A stretch of DNA of 64,000 bases, taken from contig CAWGXC010000002.1 in the NCBI GenBank assembly GCA_963826475.1, positions 146,154 through 210,153 of the forward strand. The letters are read 5' to 3'. Position numbers and translations under genes: made by a program. Position 1 is the stretch's first letter. Every line of letters starts with the position of its first letter. Source of the DNA: RHKX01 sp963826475 (lineage in GTDB: Bacteria; Actinomycetota; Thermoleophilia; Solirubrobacterales; 70-9). The notes under the pieces are model-generated. The model worked only from the letters and a program-made list of their open reading frames with translations. It made no database searches and was not told the DNA's origin. Of the stretch, positions 26,593 through 34,266 are shown in pieces.

Positions 26593-27285
26593 ATGCCGCC
26601 CGTCGCCAGACCATTCCCGCGCTTCGTCGCCGACACCGCCCAGGAGTCCCGCCCGTACGGGCGCTGGCAGGAGCGGCTCACCGAGTCCTTCACCCGGGCG
26701 TGCGAGGAGCTGGAGTCGGGGACGACCCTCGACCTCGCAAGCGTCCGCTTCTTCCCGGAGCGGACCTGGGGGGGTCGCACCTACATCCCGGCCGTCGGCC
26801 ATGGCGTTGATGCGCTCGACGGCGTGATCCCGGAGTTCTTCGGCCACATCTCGTTCCCCCGGGTCGGCGAGACGGATCCCGGCGAGCTCCTCGCCACCGC
26901 CGACTTCACCGATGTGACCGCGGCCGAGAATCCCGAATGGGAGGTCGACCTCAACGACGACGTCGTCGGAGAGTGGCGAGCCGACGGCGGCCGCGGGGGC
27001 GACGTCACCCTGATCTGGGGAACCCCGCTGGTCCGCGGGGCGATTGCCGCGACGGCCGAGCTCGGTGGCGAGGTGATCGATCAGGCAGCCGTCAACGACG
27101 GCCGCTTCACGCTCTTCGCCGTCGACGCGGTCGAGGGTTTCGGGGATGAGCTCTACCTCGAGGTCAAGCTCTGGGACCGTCGACTGCGGACGATCGCCTC
27201 CGAGAGCCTCTACGCGGAGGACGACGAGGACGATGGTGAAGGCGAGGACGAGACCCTCAACGGGGCGGCTCCCCCCGCCGCGTAG
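26593..27285 (+). CDS. Conserved-looking hypothetical protein
   Basis: This 230-residue soluble protein has no signal peptide or membrane segment. It is rich in aromatic and acidic residues (TWGGRTYIPAVGHG, PEWEVDLNDDVVGEW) and ends in a very acidic tail (EDDEDDGEGEDE). I do not recognise the fold. It starts 12 nt after the patatin gene, either co-transcribed or from its own TAGCCT box. Codon use and GC-rich third positions look like a true gene. Confidence 0.7.
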   Translation: MPPVARPFPRFVADTAQESRPYGRWQERLTESFTRACEELESGTTLDLASVRFFPERTWGGRTYIPAVGHGVDALDGVIPEFFGHISFPRVGETDPGELLATADFTDVTAAENPEWEVDLNDDVVGEWRADGGRGGDVTLIWGTPLVRGAIAATAELGGEVIDQAAVNDGRFTLFAVDAVEGFGDELYLEVKLWDRRLRTIASESLYAEDDEDDGEGEDETLNGAAPPAA

Positions 27286-27323
27286 GGCCTGCTGGACCGG
27301 CCGGTGGGTGATGCCGCCGAGGG

Positions 27324-27411
27324 TATGATCGGATCTCGAACTGCCTTGAGACCCATGCCGCTCCCTCGCCCATCGGCAGACCGATGGAGGGAGCGAAGAG
27401 AGAGGACCTCG
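27324..27411 (+). promoter_or_regulatory. Promoter and structured 5' leader of the DUF2294 gene
   Basis: A TATGAT -10 box at 27324-27329 would start a leader of about 75 nt. The leader holds a strong hairpin at 27360-27394, with 8+6 bp separated by a 3-nt bulge and closed by a CAGA loop. A GAGAGGA-type ribosome site and the ATG at 27412 follow it. Confidence 0.5.
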
Positions 27412-27762
27412 ATGCCGGCCCAGCCCAGTTCAGCGAGCGACAGTCCGGAGAAGCAGATCTCGCGCGGCACGGTCGCGATCTACAAGGAGTATCTGGGCCG
27501 CGGTCCCGGCAGTGCGACGACCACGATCACTGAGACCTTTGCGACGACGATCTGCGAGAACGGGCTGACGAAGGCCGAGCAGCGGCTCGTCGAGCGCGGT
27601 GAGCACGACGTGGTCCGCGAGATTCGCCGCAAGTTCCAGCTGGCGATGAGCGCTGAAATGAGGCGCCTTGTCGAGGGCGTGACTTCCAAGCGGACGAAAA
27701 CGCTGCTCAGCGACCACGACGTCGACAACGACATCGCGATCGAGACCGTAATTTTCGAGTAG
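27412..27762 (+). CDS. DUF2294 domain protein
   Basis: This 116-residue protein covers the whole DUF2294 domain. The block QISRGTVAIYKEYLGRGPG is followed by GLTKAEQRLVERG, VREIRRKFQ and VEGVTSKRTKTLLSDHD, ending IAIETVIFE. The family is widespread in soil bacteria and its biochemical role is unknown; some members are labelled Na-translocating or stress-linked on weak grounds. The ATG at 27412 follows AGAGAGGAC, and the longer in-frame upstream segment overlaps a leader hairpin and is unlikely to be translated. Confidence 0.85.
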   Translation: MPAQPSSASDSPEKQISRGTVAIYKEYLGRGPGSATTTITETFATTICENGLTKAEQRLVERGEHDVVREIRRKFQLAMSAEMRRLVEGVTSKRTKTLLSDHDVDNDIAIETVIFE

Positions 27763-27816
27763 CGCGCTTCGGTGGCTCACGTCGGCCGGTATCACTCGGC
27801 AACCGAGTCCAGCAGG

Positions 27817-27822
27817 TAGGTT
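27817..27822 (+). promoter_or_regulatory. Putative -10 box of the small membrane protein gene at 27829
   Basis: TAGGTT ends 6 nt before the ATG and there is no Shine-Dalgarno sequence, consistent with leaderless expression. Confidence 0.35.
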
Positions 27823-27828
27823 CACCTC

Positions 27829-28017
27829 ATGCCAAAGAGCTACGTCGGAAGAGCGAGGACCTTGATCCTTCTCGCCGCCTTCCTCTCATTCCTGTTGTCG
27901 GTCGGCCTCTACTTCCTCGACGACGAGACCCGCGGGATCTTCGTCGGGCTCTGGGTCCCGTCCATCCTTGCTCTGGGTGCGCTCATCCTGCCGCCACCTG
28001 ACGGCCCGAAGCGATGA
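27829..28017 (+). CDS. Small two-helix membrane protein
   Basis: This 62-residue protein has two hydrophobic helices (LILLAAFLSFLLSVGLYFL and IFVGLWVPSILALGALIL) joined by an acidic turn, with basic ends. I know no function. Its stop overlaps the next ATG as ATGA, so it forms a coupled pair with an even smaller membrane protein. Confidence 0.6.
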   Translation: MPKSYVGRARTLILLAAFLSFLLSVGLYFLDDETRGIFVGLWVPSILALGALILPPPDGPKR

Positions 28018-28154
28018 TCGGCCTCTTTCTCGTCGGCTTCTTCATCACCATGATCGTCGCCGCCGCTTGCGCTCTCGTCGTCTTCGGCATCCGCGAGGAC
28101 AAGCGCCAGCTCGACAGCTACGCCGACAACGCTCCCGAGAACGTGCGCATCTGA
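28014..28154 (+). CDS. 46-residue single-helix membrane protein
   Basis: The ATG at 28014 overlaps the previous stop (ATGA) and opens a 46-codon frame. It encodes one membrane helix (LFLVGFFITMIVAAACALVV) and a charged tail (IREDKRQLDSYADNAPENVRI minus its last residues). Hydrophobicity, GC-rich third positions and coupling argue that it is real. It ends 32 nt before the tRNA gene. Function unknown. Confidence 0.55.
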   Translation: MIGLFLVGFFITMIVAAACALVVFGIREDKRQLDSYADNAPENVRI

Positions 28155-28170
28155 GCCCCGACGCAGCACG

Positions 28171-28176
28171 TAGTCT
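28171..28176 (+). promoter_or_regulatory. Putative -10 box of tRNA-Arg
   Basis: TAGTCT ends 10 nt before the tRNA 5' end, the same TAnnnT layout as seen before protein genes here. Confidence 0.35.
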
Positions 28177-28186
28177 GCGCTTTCGA

Positions 28187-28260
<74 letters not shown>

Positions 28261-28279
28261 TCAGGTGGGGAGCGAACTC

Positions 28280-29065
28280 CTAGCCGACGGGTGGACCGCC
28301 GAGCAGGAGGACGTCGACCAGCAGGAAGAACGCGACGAGCGTGACCAAGGCTGCGAACCCGTGGGCGAGGGTGCGCGGGTCGAGTCGCTTGCCCAGGGAG
28401 CTGCCCCAGATCGCCCCGACGGCGGCCGCCGCACCGAGGACTCCGGTCAGCCCCCAGTCTGGAGCGGAACCGGCCGCCAGATGGCTGGCGAGGGCGGCAA
28501 GTCCGGTCAAAGTGATGATCGCCAGGGACGTGGCGATGGCCCTCCGCATCCTGAGGCCGAGCAACACGGTCAGCGCCGGGACGATCAGGAAGCCACCGCC
28601 GACACCGAAGAAGCCGGTCATCACGCCGACTCCGAGTCCGCCGAGGCCCGCGCGCACTGAGATCGGGGGCGGGCACTCCCCCGGTTGGTCCTCCGACTCC
28701 TCGGGTTCGTCACCTCTCCGGTAGGTGAGCGCAGCTGCAAGGAGCATCACCGGAACGAAAGCCAAGACGAGCGTGCGGGCTGCGACCTCACCGTTTGCGA
28801 GCGTCCCGAGGTAGGCACCGACGGCTGCCGGTAGCGAGAACGCAAGCGCCACCTTCCAGCACAGCTGTCCATCTCGCGCCTGGGCGCCCGCGCCGAACGA
28901 GGCGCCGAGCGCGACCACGATCAAGGATGCGGTCGAGGCGGGGCTGACCCCTTGACCCAGCGCGTAAACGAGGACGGGGAGAGCCAGAATCGCCCCGCCG
29001 CCGCCAACGCTCCCGACGATCACGCCGATCGCGAGGCCGAAGGGAATGGCAAGGAGCATCTCCAT
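28280..29065 (-). CDS. TSUP/TauE family sulfite or sulfur-anion exporter
   Basis: This is a 261-residue polytopic protein with about eight membrane helices. It carries the family's paired glycine-rich motifs, GVIVGSVGGGGAILALP at the N terminus and GFFGVGGGFLIVPAL in the second half. TSUP proteins move sulfite, thiosulfate or organosulfonates. The gene is divergent from an ArsR regulator and a persulfide dioxygenase with a palindrome between, which supports export of oxidised sulfur. Two ATGs (29065, 29059) are possible; upstream in-frame sequence would run through the operator. It ends 20 nt from the tRNA. Confidence 0.87.
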   Translation of the reverse strand: MEMLLAIPFGLAIGVIVGSVGGGGAILALPVLVYALGQGVSPASTASLIVVALGASFGAGAQARDGQLCWKVALAFSLPAAVGAYLGTLANGEVAARTLVLAFVPVMLLAAALTYRRGDEPEESEDQPGECPPPISVRAGLGGLGVGVMTGFFGVGGGFLIVPALTVLLGLRMRRAIATSLAIITLTGLAALASHLAAGSAPDWGLTGVLGAAAAVGAIWGSSLGKRLDPRTLAHGFAALVTLVAFFLLVDVLLLGGPPVG

Positions 29066-29075
29066 ATCGCTATTC

Positions 29076-29087
29076 AACCATATGGTT
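29076..29087. promoter_or_regulatory. Palindromic operator AACCATATGGTT
   Basis: This perfect 12-bp palindrome lies in the 34-nt spacer between the divergent TSUP and ArsR-family genes. It sits in an AT-rich island that stands out from the GC-rich surroundings. Position and symmetry fit the binding site of the dimeric ArsR-type repressor encoded next to it, controlling both directions. Confidence 0.7.
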
Positions 29088-29099
29088 ATACTGAGCGGG

Positions 29100-29441
29100 A
29101 TGGACCTCACCCCCGAGCTCGCCGATCTGATCGCACGCCGCTTCGCCGCCCTTGGCGAGCCGACCCGGCTGCGGCTGCTCAACCTCATGCATGAGCGGGG
29201 GCAGGCCTCGGTCGCCGAGTTGGTCGAGGCCACCGGGAGCAGTCAGGCGAACGTCTCCAAGCACCTGAGAGTGATGCTCAGGGAGCGAATGGTCAGCAGG
29301 CGCCGTGAGGGCTCCTATGCGATTTACCGGATCGCCGACCCCGCGTTGATGGCGCTCTGCGACCAGGTCTGCGCCTCCGTCCGCGATCAGCTCCGGGAGC
29401 TGGCCGCGCTGGTCGGCGACCCACACGAGGTCTTGGCGTGA
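29100..29441 (+). CDS. ArsR-family transcriptional regulator (sulfur-responsive type)
   Basis: This 113-residue protein has the winged helix-turn-helix of the ArsR/SmtB family. LGEPTRLRLLNLM comes first, then VAELVEATGSSQANVSKHLRVM as the recognition region, then a wing at RREGSYAIYRI. Cys87 and Cys91 form a CxxxC pair in the last helix and could sense persulfide or metal. The chosen ATG follows the palindrome; an earlier in-frame ATG at 29082 lies inside it. The stop overlaps the dioxygenase start (GTGA). The neighbours resemble bigR-type hydrogen sulfide detoxification operons. Confidence 0.88.
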   Translation: MDLTPELADLIARRFAALGEPTRLRLLNLMHERGQASVAELVEATGSSQANVSKHLRVMLRERMVSRRREGSYAIYRIADPALMALCDQVCASVRDQLRELAALVGDPHEVLA

Positions 29442-30832
29442 TCTTCCGCCAGATCACCCATGACGACCTCGGTTGCGCCTCCTACCTGGTCGGCGACAAG
29501 AGCTCGGGGTTGGCGGCCGTCATCGATCCAAAGTTCGAGATCGACGAATACCTCTCGCTCGCGCGATATCTGGGGGTTTCGATCGAGCACATTCTCGAGA
29601 CCCACAACCATGCCGATCACGTTTCGGGCCACGGCCGGCTCGCCGCTGCGACGGGCGCCTCGATCTACATCCATCGCGAAGCCGAGCCCGATTACGAGCA
29701 CGTCGCCATCGACGACGGCTTCGAGCTCGAGATCGGCGAGCTGCTGATCCGCGCGCTGCACACCCCCGGGCACAGACCCGAGCACACGGCCTTCGCGCTG
29801 ATCGACCGCGGCCGCGAAGCCGAGGAGCCCTGGGCCGTGCTCACCGGCGACACCTTGTTCGTCAACGACGTCGCGCGTCCCGATCTCGCCATCGAGGAGC
29901 GGGAGGGCGCCCGGGCGATCTACCACTCGCTGCGAGAGAAGCTGTTGCCGCTTCCCGACAGTTGCGAGGTCTGGCCCGGCCACCTCGGCGGATCGATGTG
30001 CGGCGGGCCGGGGATGGACATGAAGATCTCCTCCACCATCGGCTTCGAACGTCAGCACAACGCCGCACTCGCGATCGACGACGAGGAGGAGTTCGTCGAA
30101 GGGGCCGTTGCCGAGCTCGGCCCGCAGCCTCCCAACTTCAAGGCGATCGTCGATCTCAACAAGGGCTCGCTGCTGACGGAGGGCACCGAGGTCCTACCGC
30201 TCGCACCCCGCCAACTCGAGGGGAAGCGAGCGAACGGCGCACTGGTGATCGACGCTCGTACCGACCAGCAGTTCGACGATGCCCACATCGCCGGGGCCGT
30301 CTGCATCCCGATGCTGAAGGCCGGCTTCGGATCCAGGCTCGCCTGGCTCGCCGATCGTGACCGCGAGGTCGTCCTGGTGGGCCGCGACGACGAGGACGGC
30401 CGCCGCGCCGCACGACTCGCGGTGGCGGTGGGAATCACGAACCTCGGCGGATTCCTGAGCGGCGGAATGACCAGCTGGCGGCAGGAGAAGGGCGAAGTCG
30501 CTCGCATCGAACGCCTTCCCCTCGTCGAGCTGAGAGAGCGGGCGGAGAGCTCACCCCTGCAGATCCTCGACGTGCGGGAGCGGTCCGAATGGGACGCGGG
30601 CCATATTCCAGGCTCGTTCTTCGAGCCATGGCATGACATCGACGGTCTTCCGGAGGGCCTGGACGCGCGCGCCCCGATTGCCGTGGTCTGCGGCTCGGGC
30701 GAGCGCGCCGCGGTCGGTGCGAGCCTGGTTCAGCGCTCCGGCGCCGACGAGGTCATCCACGTCACCGAGGGGGGCGTCCCGAAATGGGAGAAGCTCGGGC
30801 ATCCGATCAAGTCGGGATCCGACGACTCCTGA
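29438..30832 (+). CDS. Persulfide dioxygenase (ETHE1-like MBL fold) fused to two rhodanese domains
   Basis: This is a 464-residue fusion. Residues about 1-250 form a metallo-beta-lactamase-fold domain with THNHADHVSGH at 55-65, HTPGH and VLTGDTLFVNDVARPDL. These match ETHE1-like non-heme iron persulfide dioxygenases, which oxidise glutathione or other persulfides to sulfite. Two rhodanese domains follow. The second has the expected catalytic Cys418 in VVCGSGERA; the first has Gly315 at that position and is probably structural. The GTG start overlaps the regulator. The sulfite made would suit the divergent TSUP exporter. Confidence 0.9.
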   Translation: MIFRQITHDDLGCASYLVGDKSSGLAAVIDPKFEIDEYLSLARYLGVSIEHILETHNHADHVSGHGRLAAATGASIYIHREAEPDYEHVAIDDGFELEIGELLIRALHTPGHRPEHTAFALIDRGREAEEPWAVLTGDTLFVNDVARPDLAIEEREGARAIYHSLREKLLPLPDSCEVWPGHLGGSMCGGPGMDMKISSTIGFERQHNAALAIDDEEEFVEGAVAELGPQPPNFKAIVDLNKGSLLTEGTEVLPLAPRQLEGKRANGALVIDARTDQQFDDAHIAGAVCIPMLKAGFGSRLAWLADRDREVVLVGRDDEDGRRAARLAVAVGITNLGGFLSGGMTSWRQEKGEVARIERLPLVELRERAESSPLQILDVRERSEWDAGHIPGSFFEPWHDIDGLPEGLDARAPIAVVCGSGERAAVGASLVQRSGADEVIHVTEGGVPKWEKLGHPIKSGSDDS

Positions 30833-30875
30833 TCAGTCGTCCGGCTCCGCGAGCTCCGGAGCGTGGGTGGGGCGC

Positions 30876-31349
30876 CTATCCGAGCGCCGTCTCGGCGGTG
30901 ATGGGCACCCGCGAGCCGCGGGCGCCCGCCGCCGCTCCGGCGTGGCGACGGACGAGGAGTGCGGATGTCGAGATCGTCACGACTGCGGCCTCGATGAAGA
31001 CGTTCGCCACGCCGATCGGCTCCGTCCAGTTGCCGATGTCGTCGCCGGCGTTGGGCAGGCCAGTGGTTCGGCTGAGGACGTATCCGATGAGCGCGGTGGC
31101 GATCAGCACGGCGGCCGCGACCAGCGGCGCGCGGGACTTGGTGAACAGCAGGGCGAGGGCGATGACGATGGCGCTCACCGAGAGGCCAATGAACATCCAG
31201 AAGAGGTAGCGGGTCTCGCTGTACTTGCCGATCCCGTCCAGCACGTGGATCAAAGCGACCCCGAGGAGGCCGACCGCGACGATCCCGCGGTTTACGGCAT
31301 TGCGGACGACGTTCTCGACGTGGTTCGTGGCTGAGTCTGTCTCGTTCAA
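30876..31349 (-). CDS. Four-helix membrane protein of unknown function
   Basis: This 157-residue protein has four predicted membrane helices (GIVAVGLLGVALIHVLDGIG, YLFWMFIGLSVSAIVIALAL, LVAAAVLIATALIGYVL and a final IGVANVFIEAAVVTISTSAL) and a short Arg/Ala tail. The start is a TTG with a clear GGAGG ribosome site five bases upstream, a case where the site decides an unusual start. I recognise no family, although similar four-helix proteins are common in actinobacteria. Confidence 0.65.
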   Translation of the reverse strand: MNETDSATNHVENVVRNAVNRGIVAVGLLGVALIHVLDGIGKYSETRYLFWMFIGLSVSAIVIALALLFTKSRAPLVAAAVLIATALIGYVLSRTTGLPNAGDDIGNWTEPIGVANVFIEAAVVTISTSALLVRRHAGAAAGARGSRVPITAETALG

Positions 31350-31477
31350 GGTGTCCTCCGAAGGTTTGGTGACGGGGCGGGAACGTCACGGTGCGCCATC
31401 GCTTTAAACGGGCGATCTCGGCAAGGCAAGCCATGCCTAAAGCGTCTGAACTTCGCCTGAATGACGGCGCAGCTGGG

Positions 31478-31680
31478 TCAACCCGGAGGGGAGGAAGGCT
31501 CGGCATGAGCCGCCCGCCCACGCCCGCCCAGGGCTCCGAACCCCGCTCCGAGGAGCGCCGTGACCGCGACGAGCAGAATTGCGGGACTCGGGAGATCAGC
31601 CTTGGCGGTCGCACCGTGGATCTCGTGGGCGATCAGGATCGCCGAGCCGAAGATCGTGCTGCTCGGTTGCGGGAGACGCT
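31478..31680 (-). pseudogene. Coding-like segment without a start (possible gene remnant)
   Basis: The spacer behind the MFS gene holds an open minus-strand frame, ending in TGA at 31478, that reads like real protein. It contains SSTIFGSAILIAHEIHG and a hydrophobic SPAILLVAVTALLGAGFGAL, with GC-rich third positions. The frame continues upstream inside the MFS gene out of its reading frame, and no ATG, GTG or TTG lies in the spacer part. It may be the 3' remnant of a deleted gene or use a non-standard start. The rest of the spacer, to 31349, shows nothing else I can support. Confidence 0.3.
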
Positions 31681-33153
31681 TCAGGCCCGCAGCGCCGCCG
31701 CGGCCCTGGAGCGCGCCCGCGACCCGGTTCCCGAGGGGAGCACGACGAGTGCGACGAGCAGGCCGAGAGCGAAGATGCCGGCTGCCCACCAGAACGCGAC
31801 CGTGTAGCCGTGAACCATCGCGGCGCTGCGCAGCCCCGCGGCCCCGGCGTGGTCGGTCGAGTATCCCGCCGCGGCGCTGGCGAACAGGGTGCTCAAGAGC
31901 GCGGTACCCACCGAGCCGCCCACCTGCTGGGAGGTGTTGACCATGGCGGACGCGACGCCGGCCTCGGTGCGGTCGACCCCAAGGGTGGCCGTGCCGAAGG
32001 CCGGGGCGAAGATGCAGCCCATGCCGAATCCGATCACGATCAGGCCGGGGAGGACGTGGCTCGCGTAGGCGCTGTCGGGCGTCAGCCGGGTGAAGATGAT
32101 CATCGCGATCACCCCGAAGGACATGCCGACGGCGACGAGCGTCTTGGCCCCGATCACGTCGAGGAGCTTCGTCTGCACGGTCGTGGCGGTAACGATGATC
32201 ATCCCGGTCATCGGCAGGAATCCGAGGCCGGTCCGCAGCGGCGAGAAGCCGAGGTTCTGTTGCATGTAATAGGTCAGGAACAGGAACACGCCGAAGACGC
32301 CGGAACCCGCGAGCGCAATTGCGGCGTAAGACCCTCCGCGGGCCCTGTCCCAGACGATGTGGAGGGGCAGCAGCGGCTCGGCGACCCTTCGCTGGACGGC
32401 GATGAACGCGGTCAGCAGGATCGCGCTCGCGGCGAGGCAGAAGATCGTCAGCGGAGCGGTCCACGAGTCGGTCTCCGCATTGGAGAAGCCGTAGACGAGG
32501 GCGAACAGGCCGAGGGTCGCGACGACGACGCCCGGGACGTCGATCCTCGGCCGCGCCGGGTGGGCTTGGTTGACGAGGAGGCGGAAGGCGACGATCGCCG
32601 CTGGAATGGCGATCGCGAGGTTGACGTAGAGGCACCAGCGCCAGGAGAGGGTCTCCGTCAGGACGCCGCCGAGCAGTAGGCCGAGCGACGCACCGCCACC
32701 GGCGATGGCGCCGAAGATTCCGAAGGCCTTGGCTCGATCCGGAGAGTCGGCGAAGGTCACGGTCAGCAGGGAAAGGGCCGAGGGGGCGAGGAGGGCTCCG
32801 AAGAGGCCTTGCAGCGCCCGCGCGGCTACGAGCACGCCGAACGAGCCGGCGAAGCCCCCGATCACCGAAGCGATCGAGAAGCCGATCAGCCCGGCGATGA
32901 AGGTCCACTTGCGGCCGAATAGGTCACCGAGCTTGCCGCCGAGCAGAAGCAGGCTGCCGAACGCCAGCGCGTAGGCGGTGATGATCCACTGGCGGCTGTC
33001 GGTCGAGAAGCCGAGGTCCTCCTGAGCCGAGGGCAGCGCGATGTTCACGATCGTGGCGTCGAGCACCACCATCAGCTGCGCGATTCCGAGCAGGGCGAGA
33101 ACCGCCCAGCGGTTGGGCTCTCTCGCTTCGTCTGCCCGAATATCGTCAGCCAT
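31681..33153 (-). CDS. MFS multidrug exporter (DHA2/EmrB-QacA family)
   Basis: This 490-residue transporter has 14 hydrophobic segments and the drug/proton antiporter landmarks. These are LDATIVNIALPSAQEDLG in helix 1, GGKLGDLFGRKWTF as motif A, and ARALQGLFGALLAPSALSLL as the motif B region. It should use the proton gradient to expel drugs or other small molecules; the substrate is unknown. No regulator sits beside it. A TACCCT box (plus-strand 33164-33169) ends 10 nt before the start, suggesting a leaderless message. Confidence 0.92.
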   Translation of the reverse strand: MADDIRADEAREPNRWAVLALLGIAQLMVVLDATIVNIALPSAQEDLGFSTDSRQWIITAYALAFGSLLLLGGKLGDLFGRKWTFIAGLIGFSIASVIGGFAGSFGVLVAARALQGLFGALLAPSALSLLTVTFADSPDRAKAFGIFGAIAGGGASLGLLLGGVLTETLSWRWCLYVNLAIAIPAAIVAFRLLVNQAHPARPRIDVPGVVVATLGLFALVYGFSNAETDSWTAPLTIFCLAASAILLTAFIAVQRRVAEPLLPLHIVWDRARGGSYAAIALAGSGVFGVFLFLTYYMQQNLGFSPLRTGLGFLPMTGMIIVTATTVQTKLLDVIGAKTLVAVGMSFGVIAMIIFTRLTPDSAYASHVLPGLIVIGFGMGCIFAPAFGTATLGVDRTEAGVASAMVNTSQQVGGSVGTALLSTLFASAAAGYSTDHAGAAGLRSAAMVHGYTVAFWWAAGIFALGLLVALVVLPSGTGSRARSRAAAALRA

Positions 33154-33163
33154 CCTGATGATC

Positions 33164-33169
33164 AGGGTA
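33164..33169 (-). promoter_or_regulatory. Putative -10 box of the MFS exporter gene
   Basis: On the minus strand this reads TACCCT and ends 10 nt before the ATG, without a ribosome site between. Confidence 0.3.
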
Positions 33170-33202
33170 GCGAATGACTGACGCCGGCGCCGGCCGGCCG
33201 GA

Positions 33203-34249
33203 TCAGCCGTCGAAGCTCGCCGTGTCGATCACGCAGCGGTAGCGAACGGCGCTGTCGGAGATCCGCGTGTAGGCCTCATCGACGTCGTCGATGCCGATCT
33301 TCTCGATCTGCGCCGCGACGCCATTGGCGGCGCAGAAGTCGAGCATCTCCTGGGTTTCGGCGATGCCGCCGACGCTCGAGCCGGCGAGGCTGCGCCGCCC
33401 GCCGATCAGCGAGAACGCGTTGTAGGTGTCGGATTCAGCCGGGGCCCCGACGTTGACCATCGCCCCGTCGACCCGCAGCAGGCTCAGGTATCGGTCGACC
33501 GGCAGGTTGGCGGAGACGGTGTTGAGGATGAGGTCGAACGTGCTGCGCAGGTCCTTGAAGGTCTGCTTGTCGCTTGTCGCGTAGTAGTGGTCCGCTCCGA
33601 GCCGCTCGCCGTCCTCCTGCTTGGAGAGGCTCTGGCTGAGCACGGTCACGTCGGCGCCCATCGCGTGCGCGATCTGGACCGCGACGTGGCCGAGGCCGCC
33701 CATGCCGACGATCGCGACCTTCTTGCCCTCGCCGGCCCCCCAGCGCTTCAGCGGGGAGTAGGTGGTGATGCCGGCGCAGAGCAGCGGCGCGGCGACATCG
33801 AGCTCGAGGTCGTCGGGGATGTTGACCACGAACCGATCGGTGACGACGACCTGCCGGCTGTAGCCGCCGTAGGTCGGCTCGCCGTCGTAGTCCCTGCCGT
33901 TGTAGGTGAGCACCACGCCCTTGGTGCAGAACTGCTCCTCACCGGCCTCGCAGTACTCGCACTCGCCGCAGGAGTCGACGAAGCAGCCGACCCCGACGCG
34001 ATCGCCGGCGGAGAAGCCCTCGACCTCGGCGCCGACCGCGGCGACGACGCCGGCGATCTCATGACCGGGAACCATCGGAAAGATGCCCGCACCCCAGTCG
34101 GCCTGCGCCTGGTGGATGTCGCTGTGGCAGATCCCGCAGAACTTGACGTCGATCTGAACGTCGCGTGGACGCAGCTCGCGCCGTTCGATCGTCGTGCGCT
34201 CGAAGGGGGCGCCGGCGGAAGGTGTGCTCAGGGCGTCGATGCTCGGCAT
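33203..34249 (-). CDS. Zinc-dependent NAD(P) alcohol dehydrogenase (cinnamyl-ADH/YahK type)
   Basis: This 348-residue MDR-family enzyme keeps both zinc sites. The catalytic site includes CGICHSDIHQ and VPGHEIAGVV, and the structural site is CGECEYCEAGEEQFC. The cofactor motif VGMGGLGHVAVQIA follows. The NGRDYDGEPTYGGYS loop is typical of the broad aldehyde reductase/cinnamyl alcohol dehydrogenase clade related to YahK. It would interconvert alcohols and aldehydes. The ATG at 34249 has an AAGGAG ribosome site 5 bases upstream, so the longer in-frame start at 34291 is unlikely. An inverted repeat lies just upstream. Confidence 0.91.
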   Translation of the reverse strand: MPSIDALSTPSAGAPFERTTIERRELRPRDVQIDVKFCGICHSDIHQAQADWGAGIFPMVPGHEIAGVVAAVGAEVEGFSAGDRVGVGCFVDSCGECEYCEAGEEQFCTKGVVLTYNGRDYDGEPTYGGYSRQVVVTDRFVVNIPDDLELDVAAPLLCAGITTYSPLKRWGAGEGKKVAIVGMGGLGHVAVQIAHAMGADVTVLSQSLSKQEDGERLGADHYYATSDKQTFKDLRSTFDLILNTVSANLPVDRYLSLLRVDGAMVNVGAPAESDTYNAFSLIGGRRSLAGSSVGGIAETQEMLDFCAANGVAAQIEKIGIDDVDEAYTRISDSAVRYRCVIDTASFDG

Positions 34250-34266
34250 GGGTCTCCTTGAAGGTT

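Noticed and set aside
30730..31614. A 294-codon minus-strand frame spanning the four-helix membrane protein
   Set aside because: It is out of frame with the membrane-protein gene, which has a good ribosome site and clear helices; the longer frame is Arg/Pro-rich.
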